A stretch of DNA of 64,000 bases, taken from assembly GCA_036226585.1 (NCBI GenBank), contig CP108997.1, positions 496,001 to 560,000 on the forward strand, read 5' to 3'. Origin of the DNA: Streptomyces sp. NBC_00708. GTDB taxonomy: Bacteria > Actinomycetota > Actinomycetes > Streptomycetales > Streptomycetaceae. Below the pieces are notes generated by a model that was given only the letters and a program-made list of their open reading frames with translations, was not told the DNA's origin and searched no databases. Below are positions 29,695 through 37,449 of this stretch, piece after piece. The position numbers were made by a program, and so were the translations under genes. The first letter of the stretch is position 1. Every line of letters starts with the position of its first letter.

Positions 29695-30624
29695 CTACGG
29701 GGCCGGAGGCAGGTCGTCCAGGAAGTCGGTGGTCGGGACGTGGAAGAGGCACCCCGTGACGGCGGTCGAGAAGTCGAGGATCCGGTCGTGCAGGCCGGGG
29801 CGCGTACCGAGGAACATGTTGCGGAGCATGTGCTCCGTCACGTCCGGGGTCCGTGCGTACCCGATGAAGAAGGTGCCGAATTCCCCCTGCCCCACCGTGC
29901 CGAACGCCATGTTCTCGCGGACGATCTTGCGCTCGGTTCCGTCCTCGTCGGTGATGGTGTTGAGCGCGATGTGCGCGTCCTCGGGTTTGAGGTCGTCGGG
30001 GAATTCCACGTTGTCCGCCTTGGTGCGGCCGATAGCCTTTTCCTGTTCGCCGGTGGGGAGGCGGTTCCACGCGGTGAGGTCGTGCAGGTATTTCTGGATC
30101 GTCACATAGCTGCCGCCCCGGAATCCGGGGTCCTCGTCCCCGACGAACACCGCCTCGGCGGCGATGCGGCCCTCCGGGTTCTCGCTGCCGTCGACGAAAC
30201 CGAGGAGGTCGCGCTCGTCGAAGTATTTGAAGGCATGCACCTCGTCGACCACGGACACCTGGCCTCGCAGCCGGTCCATGAACAGCCGGGCCAGCTCGAA
30301 ACAGAGGTCCGCACGCTCGGCACGGATATGGATGAGCAGATCGCCGGGGGTGGCGGGCGCCCGGTGCTTCGCACCGTTCAGCTCGACGAACTCATGCAGA
30401 TCGCGCGGCCTCGGGCCGCTGAACAACCGGTCCCAGGCCTGCGAGCCGATGCCCACGACGCACGTCAGCTCATCACCGGGAGACCGGAACGCGACCGAGC
30501 GCCGCAGAGCCGATACGTCCTCCAGCACACCCCGGACCGTCTGCTCACCGCCCGGCTCGACGGTGGCGACGAGGAACACGGTGGCTCTGGCCGGCGGAAC
30601 AACCACGGGCTGCGACTCGGGCAC
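29695..30624 (-). CDS. DyP-type heme peroxidase
   Basis: A 309-aa dye-decolorizing peroxidase, B-like by length. It has the distal GFVDGSENP motif (GxxDG) near residue 151, a likely proximal heme histidine in PEDAHIALN near 221, and the conserved arginine in VRENMAFG near 238. No signal peptide or Tat motif is present, so it is cytoplasmic or encapsulin-loaded. The C-terminus FLDDLPPAP could serve as a cargo tail, but no encapsulin gene adjoins. Uses hydrogen peroxide to oxidise aromatic substrates. Sits upstream of the Hsp100 gene with a 79-bp gap. GTG or ATG start at 30624. Confidence 0.92.
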   Translation of the reverse strand: MPESQPVVVPPARATVFLVATVEPGGEQTVRGVLEDVSALRRSVAFRSPGDELTCVVGIGSQAWDRLFSGPRPRDLHEFVELNGAKHRAPATPGDLLIHIRAERADLCFELARLFMDRLRGQVSVVDEVHAFKYFDERDLLGFVDGSENPEGRIAAEAVFVGDEDPGFRGGSYVTIQKYLHDLTAWNRLPTGEQEKAIGRTKADNVEFPDDLKPEDAHIALNTITDEDGTERKIVRENMAFGTVGQGEFGTFFIGYARTPDVTEHMLRNMFLGTRPGLHDRILDFSTAVTGCLFHVPTTDFLDDLPPAP

Positions 30625-30890
30625 GGGAGTTCGGTCCTTCCTAGGGCTTCACGGGAACAGGCGATCGCCCGTCCGACGCCCATCCTGCGGCAGGCGGCCG
30701 GGCCTCGCAGGACCCGACACCCCGGACGGCACCGCGGCAGGGTGGCCTGCCGGCGGCCCGCCCGGAGTACGGAGGCCGTCGCGGCCCGTTCGGCGCCGTC
30801 GGCTTGCAGCCCTCTTTGCCGTCCTATCTCCTGAAGTCTGACGTCAGGGGCGGCGCCGGGCCGTGCCTCCACGAGGGCGAGGACGAGGTC

Positions 30891-31526
30891 GTGAACCGTC
30901 AGCCGTTGCTCTCCGCCGTTCCCCGCCTCAGCTGCGCCGCGGTGGTCGGCGCGGGCGCCGGGGCGGGCGTCGCCGTGGCCTCGGGCGTGCCGCTGGGCGC
31001 CCTCGCCGGGATCGCCACCGCGCTGACGCTGTTCGTCGTGGCGGGCTGGCTGGTCCTGTGGCCGATGGACGCCGCCGCCACCCGGCGCAACGCCGGACGT
31101 GAGGAGTTCCGGCCGGTCCTGGAGGAAGTGGCCGTCGTGGCGGCGGCTCTCGGTGGCCTGGTCGCCATCGTGCTGCTGCTCCTGGTCGGCGACTCCGACC
31201 TGAGCCACGCGGGAGCCGCGACGGCGCTGTGCGGCGTCTTCATGGCCTGGGCCGCGCTCCACCTGATGTACGCCACCCGCTACGCGTACCTCTACTACGC
31301 GGAGCATGGCGGCGGCATCGACTTCAACACCCGGCAGCCACCGCGCTACAGCGACTTCTTCTACTTCAGCTACAACCTGGGCATGACCTACCAGGTCTCC
31401 GACACCAACGTCTCCACAGCGCGGTTGCGCGCCATCGTGCTGCGGCACTGCCTGCTGTCGTACGTCTTCGGGGCGAGCATCCTGGCCACGGTCATCAACC
31501 TCGTCATGGGCATCGTCACCGGATGA
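30891..31526 (+). CDS. DUF1345 family membrane protein
   Basis: A 211-aa integral membrane protein with about five transmembrane helices. The conserved stretch [22 protein letters not shown], followed by the [15 protein letters not shown] segment, is diagnostic of DUF1345. Function unknown. I set the start at GTG 30891, where a GAGG lies five bases upstream and the first membrane helix follows directly; an upstream in-frame start adds 29 unconserved-looking residues. It is divergent from the peroxidase gene across a 266-bp gap in which I saw no clear operator. Confidence 0.85.
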   Translation: MNRQPLLSAVPRLSCAAVVGAGAGAGVAVASGVPLGALAGIATALTLFVVAGWLVLWPMDAAATRRNAGREEFRPVLEEVAVVAAALGGLVAIVLLLLVGDSDLSHAGAATALCGVFMAWAALHLMYATRYAYLYYAEHGGGIDFNTRQPPRYSDFFYFSYNLGMTYQVSDTNVSTARLRAIVLRHCLLSYVFGASILATVINLVMGIVTG

Positions 31527-31554
31527 GGCGCCCGGCCGGGGCCCGGCGGTGGGG

Positions 31555-32025
31555 TCAGGTGCCGCCGACGGAGAGAACGACCAGGTCCGTCGTCCCGTCG
31601 GGGGCCTCGTAGCTGACGGTGTCCCGCGCGCGTCGCCCCAGGAGCGCCCGCCCGAGCGGACTGTCGGCGGTGACCAGGGACCGGTCCTCCGCGTCCGCGA
31701 TCTCCCCGATGTGGAACGTGGCCTCCGTACCGTCCGGGAACCGCACGGACACCGTGCTGCCCACGCCCACCACTCCGGCGGGCGGAGCCCCCGCGGCCGA
31801 CGCCGTCCGCAGCCGCACTTCGATGGCGCTGATCCGGGCGTCGAGCCGGACGAGCTCCGTACCGCGCTCCAGCTCGTCCGCCTGGTCGGCCCGGTCGCCG
31901 GTCTCGTCACCACCGCCGTCCCGCAGGGTGGCCGCGACCGTCGCGCGCTCGTCGCGCAGGTCCTTCAGTTCACGCTCCAGCGCCTGGCGGGCAGCCGCGC
32001 TGATGGGTTCGGGTCCACCGTTCAT
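31555..32025 (-). CDS. GreA/GreB-type transcription elongation factor
   Basis: A 156-aa protein with an N-terminal coiled-coil hairpin (about residues 8-75, ERELKDLRDERATVAATLRD) and a C-terminal FKBP-like domain with ADSPLGRALLGRRARD near 119. It would insert the coiled coil into the RNA polymerase secondary channel to stimulate transcript cleavage or act as an anti-GreA regulator. The tip has acidic residues (GGGDETGDRADQ) as in GreA. ATG at 32025 with GGAG six bases upstream. Not the main greA by context; probably a paralogue. Confidence 0.85.
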   Translation of the reverse strand: MNGGPEPISAAARQALERELKDLRDERATVAATLRDGGGDETGDRADQADELERGTELVRLDARISAIEVRLRTASAAGAPPAGVVGVGSTVSVRFPDGTEATFHIGEIADAEDRSLVTADSPLGRALLGRRARDTVSYEAPDGTTDLVVLSVGGT

Positions 32026-32241
32026 GCCAGCTCCCGTCGTGCCGCGGCGCACGGCGGCGCCACGGATCAAATAAGGACATAACGAACATATCAGCCTGTT
32101 CGGATGATGCCCCCGTCCGGGCCGGACATGGTCCGCTCGACCTCGTTCCGCCGCCGGAGGTTCAGGGTGGTTCCGGGTCCACCCCCCGCAGGGGTGCTGG
32201 ACCGCTGGTGGGCCGAACAGGCCCTTCATAGCGTGGTGTTC

Positions 32242-33264
32242 ATGACGCATCACACGGACGAAGAACGAAAAGGCGCCACCCGGCGGACGGCGCTGCGCGG
32301 GCTGGGACTCACGGCAGGGGGCGTGGCGCCGGCCACCGGCCTCGGAGCCTCGCCGGCCGCGTCGGCCCCGCGCCGCGGACCCGTGACCTATGTGCTGGTG
32401 CACGGTACCCACAGCGCCGGCGCGTTCTGGATGCCGATCGCGCGGGAACTGGCGCTGCGCGGCCACCGCGTCGTCATGGTGGACCAGCCGTGGCACGGCT
32501 CGGAGGCTTTCGTGGCGGAGTCGTACCAGCGGCAGGACCTCGCGGCGATGGCGGTCGAGCCCTCCCCGCTGAAGGGCCTCGGGCTCGACGACTACGAGGC
32601 GCGCGTCACGGGCATCGTGCGGCAGGCCGCACGCAACGGCCCGGTGGTGCTGGTCGGGCACAGCCTGGGAGGCGTGTCGGTCAGCCGTGTCGCCGATGCC
32701 GTCCCGCACCTGCTCCACCACATCTGCTACATGGCGGCCTTCTGTCCCAGCCGCGTCCTGCCCACGGCGGACGCCTGCACGGCGGCACCCGAGAACGCGG
32801 ACGCCGTCAGCCCGGTGGAACTGACGGTGGGCGACCCGGACCGGCTCGGGGTACTGCGGCTGAACTTCCGTACGGGTGTCAGCGGTGAGCTGGCCCTCCT
32901 GAAGGAGATGATCTGCGCGGACCACCCCGACGCCGGCTTCCGCCGGATACTGGCCGGCATGCAGACCGACGAGCCCGTCGCCGCCTACGCGGGCCGGGCA
33001 GTCGGCCGGGCCGGCCACTGGGGGCGCGTTCCCCGCACGTACCTGCGCTTCGGCAGGGACCGTACGATCGCCACCGCGCTCCAGGACCGGATGATCGCGG
33101 AAGCCGACGCGTCCACACCCGGCAACCGCTTCCGCGTGCACGATTTCCCCGGGGCGTCACACGTCGGTCCCCTGGACCCCACCCCGGTCGCGGACGCCCT
33201 GGACACGCTCGCCGGGCGGCCGGCCGCTGGGGCACGGAGTCTGCCGGACCGGCATCGTCGCTGA
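32242..33264 (+). CDS. Tat-exported alpha/beta hydrolase
   Basis: A 340-aa serine hydrolase with a twin-arginine signal (RRTALRGLGLTAGGVAP), hence secreted folded. The oxyanion region is VLVHGTHSAGAFW, the nucleophile elbow VGHSLGG near residue 140, and the catalytic histidine lies in GASHVGPLDP near 313; the acid is probably in the RFGRDRTIA strand region. It resembles esterases of the methylesterase/hydroxynitrile lyase type. ATG at 32242 has only a weak ribosome site. It ends at a strong hairpin terminator. Substrate unknown. Confidence 0.88.
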   Translation: MTHHTDEERKGATRRTALRGLGLTAGGVAPATGLGASPAASAPRRGPVTYVLVHGTHSAGAFWMPIARELALRGHRVVMVDQPWHGSEAFVAESYQRQDLAAMAVEPSPLKGLGLDDYEARVTGIVRQAARNGPVVLVGHSLGGVSVSRVADAVPHLLHHICYMAAFCPSRVLPTADACTAAPENADAVSPVELTVGDPDRLGVLRLNFRTGVSGELALLKEMICADHPDAGFRRILAGMQTDEPVAAYAGRAVGRAGHWGRVPRTYLRFGRDRTIATALQDRMIAEADASTPGNRFRVHDFPGASHVGPLDPTPVADALDTLAGRPAAGARSLPDRHRR

Positions 33265-33271
33265 CCGAGCA

Positions 33272-33312
33272 GTGAGGCCGGCACAGGACACCACGTCCCG
33301 TGCCGGCCTCAC
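33272..33312. terminator. Bidirectional hairpin terminator
   Basis: A 13-bp perfect stem, GTGAGGCCGGCAC with GTGCCGGCCTCAC, with partial pairing inside the loop. It lies 7 bp after the hydrolase stop and 17 bp from the stop of the convergent GH16 remnant, so it predates the disruption and served both genes. Confidence 0.8.
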
Positions 33313-33328
33313 CTCATGCACACCGGAC

Positions 33329-33556
33329 TCAGTACTTGGTGTACTTGACCCAGTCGTAGCGGGCGGTCAGAGGAGCGCCCGGGTAGGTGAACGGGCCGGT
33401 CCAGCTGTCGACTCCGGTGGCGGGCCACAGGTTGGCCATGATGCGCATCGGGCGGGTCGGGAGCGGGCCTCGCGAGCCGTTCTCCTGGTGGACGAGCTTG
33501 CCGTCCACGAACCAGTTGATGGTGCCCTGGTTCCACCACTCGATGGCGTAGTCGAA
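33329..33556 (-). pseudogene. 3' remnant of a GH16 beta-glucanase gene
   Basis: The last 75 codons of a glycoside hydrolase family 16 enzyme. FDYAIEWWNQG, INWFVDGKLV, MRIMANLWPATGVDSW and the terminal YDWVKYTKY are the C-terminal strands of licheninase/laminarinase folds. The catalytic ExDxxE motif and everything upstream are missing. The reading frame runs directly into foreign sequence beyond 33556 and then into the transposase frame region. It is therefore a truncated gene, cut by IS-associated rearrangement. The intact parent would have been a secreted glucanase. Confidence 0.85.
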
Positions 33557-33627
33557 TGGACAACCAAACCCACACGGCAGCAACGAAGCTCCAGGCAAGA
33601 CGTTGTCAGCGTCGTCGGACCGCTGTG

Positions 33628-34350
33628 CATCCAGTGCTTGGCGCCCTCGCCGCCGTCGCCGGCCCACAGCCCCAGGATGTCCCGCCGGCCCTCGACGGTG
33701 ACGGCCAGGGCAACGTAGATGGGCCGGTTCGCCAAGGCGCCGTCGCGGATCTTCACGTGGATCGCGTCGATGAAGACCACCGGGTAGACCCCGTCCAGGG
33801 GCCGGTTCTGCCATTCGGCCATGCCTTCGAGGACCTTGTCGGTGATCGTGGAGATCGTCTGACGAGACACCTCGGCGCCATAGACCTCTGCGAGGTGGGC
33901 CTGGACCTCACCGGTCGTCAGCCCCTTCGCCGCGAGTGAGATGACCATCTCGTCGACGCCCGACAGGCGCTTCTGACGCTTCTTGACGATCTTTGGCTCG
34001 AAGGAACCCTCGCGGTCCCGGGGCACGGCTATCTCGACCGGACCGACGTCGGTCAGCACGGTTTTGCCACGGGTCCCGTTGCGGCTGTTGCCGCCGTTCT
34101 TCCCGGCGGGATCGTGCGTGTCATAGCCGAGGTGGTCGGTGATCTCGCCCTCGAGGGCGGACTCCAGGAGCCGCTTGGTCAGCTGCTGCAGCAGCCCTCC
34201 CTCGCCGGTCAGCTGCAGGCCCTCGGCCTGAGCCCGGCCCACCAGTTCATCGATCAGCCGGTCGTCCACAGACTTCGACGGCGCCGTCTCAGACGGCTCA
34301 ACGGGCTCGGCCTCGGTCACGTTGTTGCTCGTCATCGATGCATCTTCCAT
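33628..34350 (-). pseudogene. Truncated IS256-family transposase
   Basis: The N-terminal 240 or so residues of an IS256-type (mutator) DDE transposase, starting at ATG 34350. It has LTKRLLESALEGEITDHLGY, the DREGSFEPKIVKK segment, and the first catalytic aspartate in VVFIDAIHVKIRDG. Family homology stops after GGEGAKHW near 33628. The second aspartate (normally in a CDGLKG-like motif) and the glutamate are absent. Normal length is about 400 aa, so it is inactive. About 70 bp of unassigned sequence separates it from the GH16 remnant. Confidence 0.88.
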
Positions 34351-34380
34351 GATCGGGAGTTACACCGAACGTTTTACAGG
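34351..34380. repeat. Terminal inverted-repeat-like end of the IS256 remnant
   Basis: The segment just upstream of the transposase ATG reads, on the minus strand, CCTGTAAAACGTTCGGTGTA followed by ACTCCCGATC, which is the style of an IS256-family end. No matching opposite end was found on the GH16 side, consistent with loss of the element's 3' half. Confidence 0.55.
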
Positions 34381-34398
34381 CCCCCTGATCGCAGGGGG
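34381..34398. terminator. GC hairpin at the element boundary
   Basis: CCCCCTG-ATCG-CAGGGGG, a perfect 7-bp stem with a tetraloop followed by CAGTTT. It directly abuts the transposon end and may block outside transcription from entering, or be part of the pre-insertion sequence. Confidence 0.55.
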
Positions 34399-34695
34399 CA
34401 GTTTCCATGCCGCGTACTTCGCATAGGACGAAGCTCACGCGTCGTCACGGCGTCCCTGCTCCGCGTGTTCGAAACCGGGGAACCGGAGTACAACGATTCC
34501 CAAACCTGACGCCATCGGCGCACTGAGCCAGCAACAAGGACGCCCTGCTCAACACTCGGCGGGGCCTCCTCCTCGCACTCACCCCAGCACGGACGCCAAG
34601 CGACTGCCCTTGCAAATCCCTCCTTCCCACGAGTGACGCAGGAACTGACCACGTGAGGAGGTGGACGAGTCCTCCGCGCCCATACGTTCGACCTC

Positions 34696-34738
34696 ACGGC
34701 GAAGCCGCACCGGAGCACTCCCGTGCGGGCTTCGCCGT
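34696..34738. terminator. Long hairpin in the gene-poor region
   Basis: ACGGCGAAGCCGCAC pairs with GTGCGGGCTTCGCCGT with a single bulged base and a 12-nt loop. This GAAGC-type stem is common as a terminator in Streptomyces. No intact gene reads into it now. Confidence 0.6.
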
Positions 34739-34790
34739 CTCACGGATCCGTCCAGCGTTTTCGCCAGGGCAGACCTCAATGGCGCCTGCT

Positions 34791-34809
34791 CGTATCACTC
34801 GCGTATCAC
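34791..34809. repeat. Direct repeat CGTATCAC x2, 11-bp spacing
   Basis: Two copies of CGTATCAC at 34791 and 34802, one helical turn apart. Possible protein-binding sites such as recombinase arm sites; the role is speculative. Confidence 0.5.
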
Positions 34810-35250
34810 ACAGCAATCACCAACTGGTCAGCACTTCGCAGACCAGAACCCTCCGACCTGCGGTTTCGCGTCCGCCCTGGACTGGCGAAGACGCCCCTGG
34901 ACGCTTTCTACAACCTGTGCCATGTGGGACCGGAAACCGCCAGCGTCTGCCTCACGAACTCAACTTCGTCAGCGGCTGGCGGGTTCCGGCTCCGATTCGC
35001 CCGCGCATTGCGCCGCCCCCTTTTCCAGCCCTTCTTCAGCCGCCCGAAACCGGTCTTCGCAGTCTCCATTCCGAGGACTCCACCCGCCCGTCCCCGGGAT
35101 AGCCCATACCTCCGGCAGCGTCGGCGCCACCGTCCTTACAGCCGCCTTCGAGACTGAGACACGCGCCTCACGGATCTGCAACAAGGACGCGTCCAAGCGG
35201 AAGCTTCAGCCGTCCGCTCCGCACCGAATCGCCCGACTGCAACGCAGCGT

Positions 35251-35282
35251 AGTCAGCACCAAGTCAGCACGGGAGTCAGCAC
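35251..35282. repeat. Direct repeat AGTCAGCAC x3, 11-12-bp spacing
   Basis: AGTCAGCAC occurs at 35251, 35262 and 35274, roughly one helical turn apart, in a stretch with no gene. Such phased nonamers resemble arm-type sites of tyrosine integrases or an iteron, but no integrase or replication gene is nearby. Confidence 0.6.
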
Positions 35283-35495
35283 CGCCCTCGCGAAACATAC
35301 CGAACAGTGCAACTCGGACGTCCCTCTCCCGCACACGCCACAAAGCGGAAACGGGCTCGCGCCCCCTCCCCGTAGCACCGGCCCGCACATCGGCAACCCG
35401 AACTGTGGTGTCCCGCCACATACGCCCCTGACCTGCCCCTTCCTACGGTGTGGCGACACGTCCCCGTCCCCGCCCACCGTCCGGAAGTGGTACCC

Positions 35496-36881
35496 ATGGC
35501 CGACGCAGCATCCGCTCCCCCACCGCCCTCGCACCTGCGGCGCATCGTCGCCGCCAGCCTCATCGGCACCACCATCGAGTGGTACGACTTCTTCCTCTAC
35601 GGGTCGGCCGCCGCGCTGGTCTTCAACAAGCTGTTCTTCCCGGACTCCGAACCGCTCGTCGGAACGCTGCTGTCCTTCCTCACCTACGCGGTCGGCTTCG
35701 CCGCCCGGCCCATCGGGGCGCTGGTCTTCGGGCACTACGGCGACCGGCTCGGGCGCAAGAAGCTGCTGGTGCTCAGCCTGCTGATGATGGGCGGGGCGAC
35801 CTTCGCGATCGGGCTGCTGCCGACGCACGCGACCGTCGGGGTGGCCGCACCCGTACTGCTCACCCTGCTCCGGCTGGTGCAGGGGTTCGCGCTCGGCGGT
35901 GAATGGGGCGGAGCCGTGCTGCTCGTCTCCGAGCACGGGGACGCGGAGCGGCGCGGGTTCTGGGCGTCGTGGCCGCAGACCGGTGCGCCCGCCGGGCAGT
36001 TGCTGGCGACCGGGGTGCTCTCCGCGCTCACGGCGCTGACCTCGGACGCGGCGTTCGAGTCCTGGGGCTGGCGCATCCCCTTCCTGTTGTCCGGGGTGCT
36101 GGTGATCATCGGCCTGTGGATTCGTCTCTCTGTCGATGAATCGCCTCTGTTCAAGGAGGCCCTGGCCCGCGCCGACGAGCGGAAGGCCGCTTCCGGGGCG
36201 GCGGAGAAGATGCCGGTCGTGGCGGTCCTGCGGCACCACTGGCGCGATGTGCTGGTCGCCATGGGGGCCAGGATGGCGGAGAACATCAGCTACTACGTGA
36301 TCACCGCGTTCATCCTCGTCTACGCGACGACCGCCGCCGACCTCAGCAAGCAGACGGCCCTCAACGCCGTACTCATCGCCTCCGCCTTCCACTTCGCCGT
36401 GATCCCGCTGTGGGGCGCGCTCTCCGACCGCGTGGGACGCAAGCCCGTCTATCTGGTGGGGGCCGTCGGCGTGGGGCTGTGGATGTTCCCGTTCTTCGCC
36501 CTGATCGACACCCGGAGCTTCGGGAACCTGCTGCTGGCCGTCACGGTCGGGCTGTTCTTCCACGGGGCGATGTACGCGCCGCAGGCGGCGTTCTTCTCGG
36601 AGCTGTTCGCGACCCGGATGCGGTACTCGGGCGCCTCGATCGGCGCGCAGTTCTCGTCCGTCGCGGCCGGTGCGCCCGCACCGCTCATCGCCACGGCCCT
36701 GCTCGCCGACTACGACAGCTCGACGCCCATCGCCCTGTACGTGATCGGCGCCGCGCTGCTCACGGTGCTGGCCCTCGTCTGCGCGAAGGAGACCCGGCAC
36801 CGGGACCTCTCGGACGTCGGGCCCGGGTCCGGATCCGGGACGGTGGAGGAGGCGCCCCGGGACGCCGCGCACAGCGTCTGA
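35496..36881 (+). CDS. MFS transporter, metabolite:H+ symporter (MHS) type
   Basis: A 461-aa twelve-helix transporter. The MHS hallmarks are ASLIGTTIEWYDFFLYGSAA at the first helix, GHYGDRLGRKK in loop 2-3, GFALGGEWGGAVLL in helix 4, and SDRVGRKP in loop 8-9. It imports a carboxylate or similar metabolite with protons (shikimate-, alpha-ketoglutarate- or betaine-type relatives); the substrate is not predictable. ATG at 35496, with GGAAG upstream. The C-terminus is Gly/Ser/acidic and disordered. Ends 16 bp before a perfect palindromic terminator. Confidence 0.9.
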   Translation: MADAASAPPPPSHLRRIVAASLIGTTIEWYDFFLYGSAAALVFNKLFFPDSEPLVGTLLSFLTYAVGFAARPIGALVFGHYGDRLGRKKLLVLSLLMMGGATFAIGLLPTHATVGVAAPVLLTLLRLVQGFALGGEWGGAVLLVSEHGDAERRGFWASWPQTGAPAGQLLATGVLSALTALTSDAAFESWGWRIPFLLSGVLVIIGLWIRLSVDESPLFKEALARADERKAASGAAEKMPVVAVLRHHWRDVLVAMGARMAENISYYVITAFILVYATTAADLSKQTALNAVLIASAFHFAVIPLWGALSDRVGRKPVYLVGAVGVGLWMFPFFALIDTRSFGNLLLAVTVGLFFHGAMYAPQAAFFSELFATRMRYSGASIGAQFSSVAAGAPAPLIATALLADYDSSTPIALYVIGAALLTVLALVCAKETRHRDLSDVGPGSGSGTVEEAPRDAAHSV

Positions 36882-36897
36882 TCCCCGGGAACGGAGG

Positions 36898-36929
36898 AGC
36901 CGGGCGGGCCGCATGCGGCCCGCCCGGCT
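36898..36929. terminator. Perfect 32-bp palindromic terminator
   Basis: AGCCGGGCGGGCCGCA on one arm is exactly complementary to the other arm. It lies between the convergent transporter and Nudix genes and can terminate both. Confidence 0.85.
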
Positions 36930-36937
36930 TCTCGCGT

Positions 36938-37420
36938 CTACTGCGGGGCGGCGGTGGACTCGAACCAGGTGGGTCCGTCGGTCAGCGCGTGCTTGATCCG
37001 CAGCAGCGCGAACTCGGCCAGCTCCGGCAGCGCGTCGACGTGGAACCAGCCCACCTCCAGCGACTCGTCGTCGTTGACCTTGGCCGTGCCGCCGGTGGCG
37101 CGGCAGCGGAAGGTGATGTCGAGGAACTGGCAGCGGTCGCCGTTGTCGTACTGGATGGCGGGCAGCGCCTGGGTGAGGACGACCCGCTCCGCCACGCAGC
37201 GCACGGCGGTCTCCTCGTACACCTCGCGCTCCGCGGTCGTCGCGGGCTGTTCGCCCGGCTCGGAGATTCCGCCGATCACGGACCACTCGCCGTTGTCGGC
37301 ACGCCGGCCCAGCAGCACTCTGCCCTCGTCGTCGAAGACGACGGCGGTGACACCGGGCAGCAGGAGCAGCTGCTGCCCGGCGGTGGCACGGATCTCGCGG
37401 ATGAAGTCAGGAATGGCCAT
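36938..37420 (-). CDS. Nudix hydrolase
   Basis: A 160-aa Nudix enzyme. The box runs GGISEPGE, then AEREVYEETAV (residues about 49-71), with the catalytic REVxEE intact; the usual glycine after EE is alanine. N-terminal LLPGVTAVVFDDEGRVLLGRR and C-terminal SLEVGWFHVDALPEL fit NTP- or ADP-ribose-type Nudix proteins. It probably cleaves a nucleoside diphosphate-linked compound. ATG at 37420, 29 bp downstream of the lnt stop, so the two may share a transcript. Confidence 0.92.
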   Translation of the reverse strand: MAIPDFIREIRATAGQQLLLLPGVTAVVFDDEGRVLLGRRADNGEWSVIGGISEPGEQPATTAEREVYEETAVRCVAERVVLTQALPAIQYDNGDRCQFLDITFRCRATGGTAKVNDDESLEVGWFHVDALPELAEFALLRIKHALTDGPTWFESTAAPQ

Positions 37421-37449
37421 GAGCCGACCCTACGCGGCGTGCCGCCCGT

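Larger units (their letters stand above)
34399..35495. other. Gene-poor, lower-GC 1.1-kb stretch between IS remnant and transporter
   Basis: No convincing coding sequence was found on either strand: open frames here are composed of Ser/Arg/Pro-rich low-complexity residues, lack ribosome sites and match no family I know. Base composition is visibly lower in GC than the neighbours. It holds a long hairpin (34696-34738) and two sets of short direct repeats (34791-34809 and 35251-35282), listed separately. It looks like a decayed mobile-element or attachment region; no tRNA-like fold was found. Confidence 0.55.

Noticed and set aside
33367..34350. Full-length transposase of 327 residues
   Set aside because: Only the first 240 or so residues match IS256; the rest is read-through in the wrong frame of the GH16 remnant and lacks catalytic residues.
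34440..34500. tRNA-like GTTCGAAACC segment
   Set aside because: It resembles a T-loop, but flanking bases do not form the acceptor, D or anticodon stems.
34661..35431. A 256-residue plus-strand frame in the gene-poor region
   Set aside because: Ser/Arg/Thr-rich without motif or ribosome site; it crosses the hairpin and both repeat sets, so coding is unlikely.
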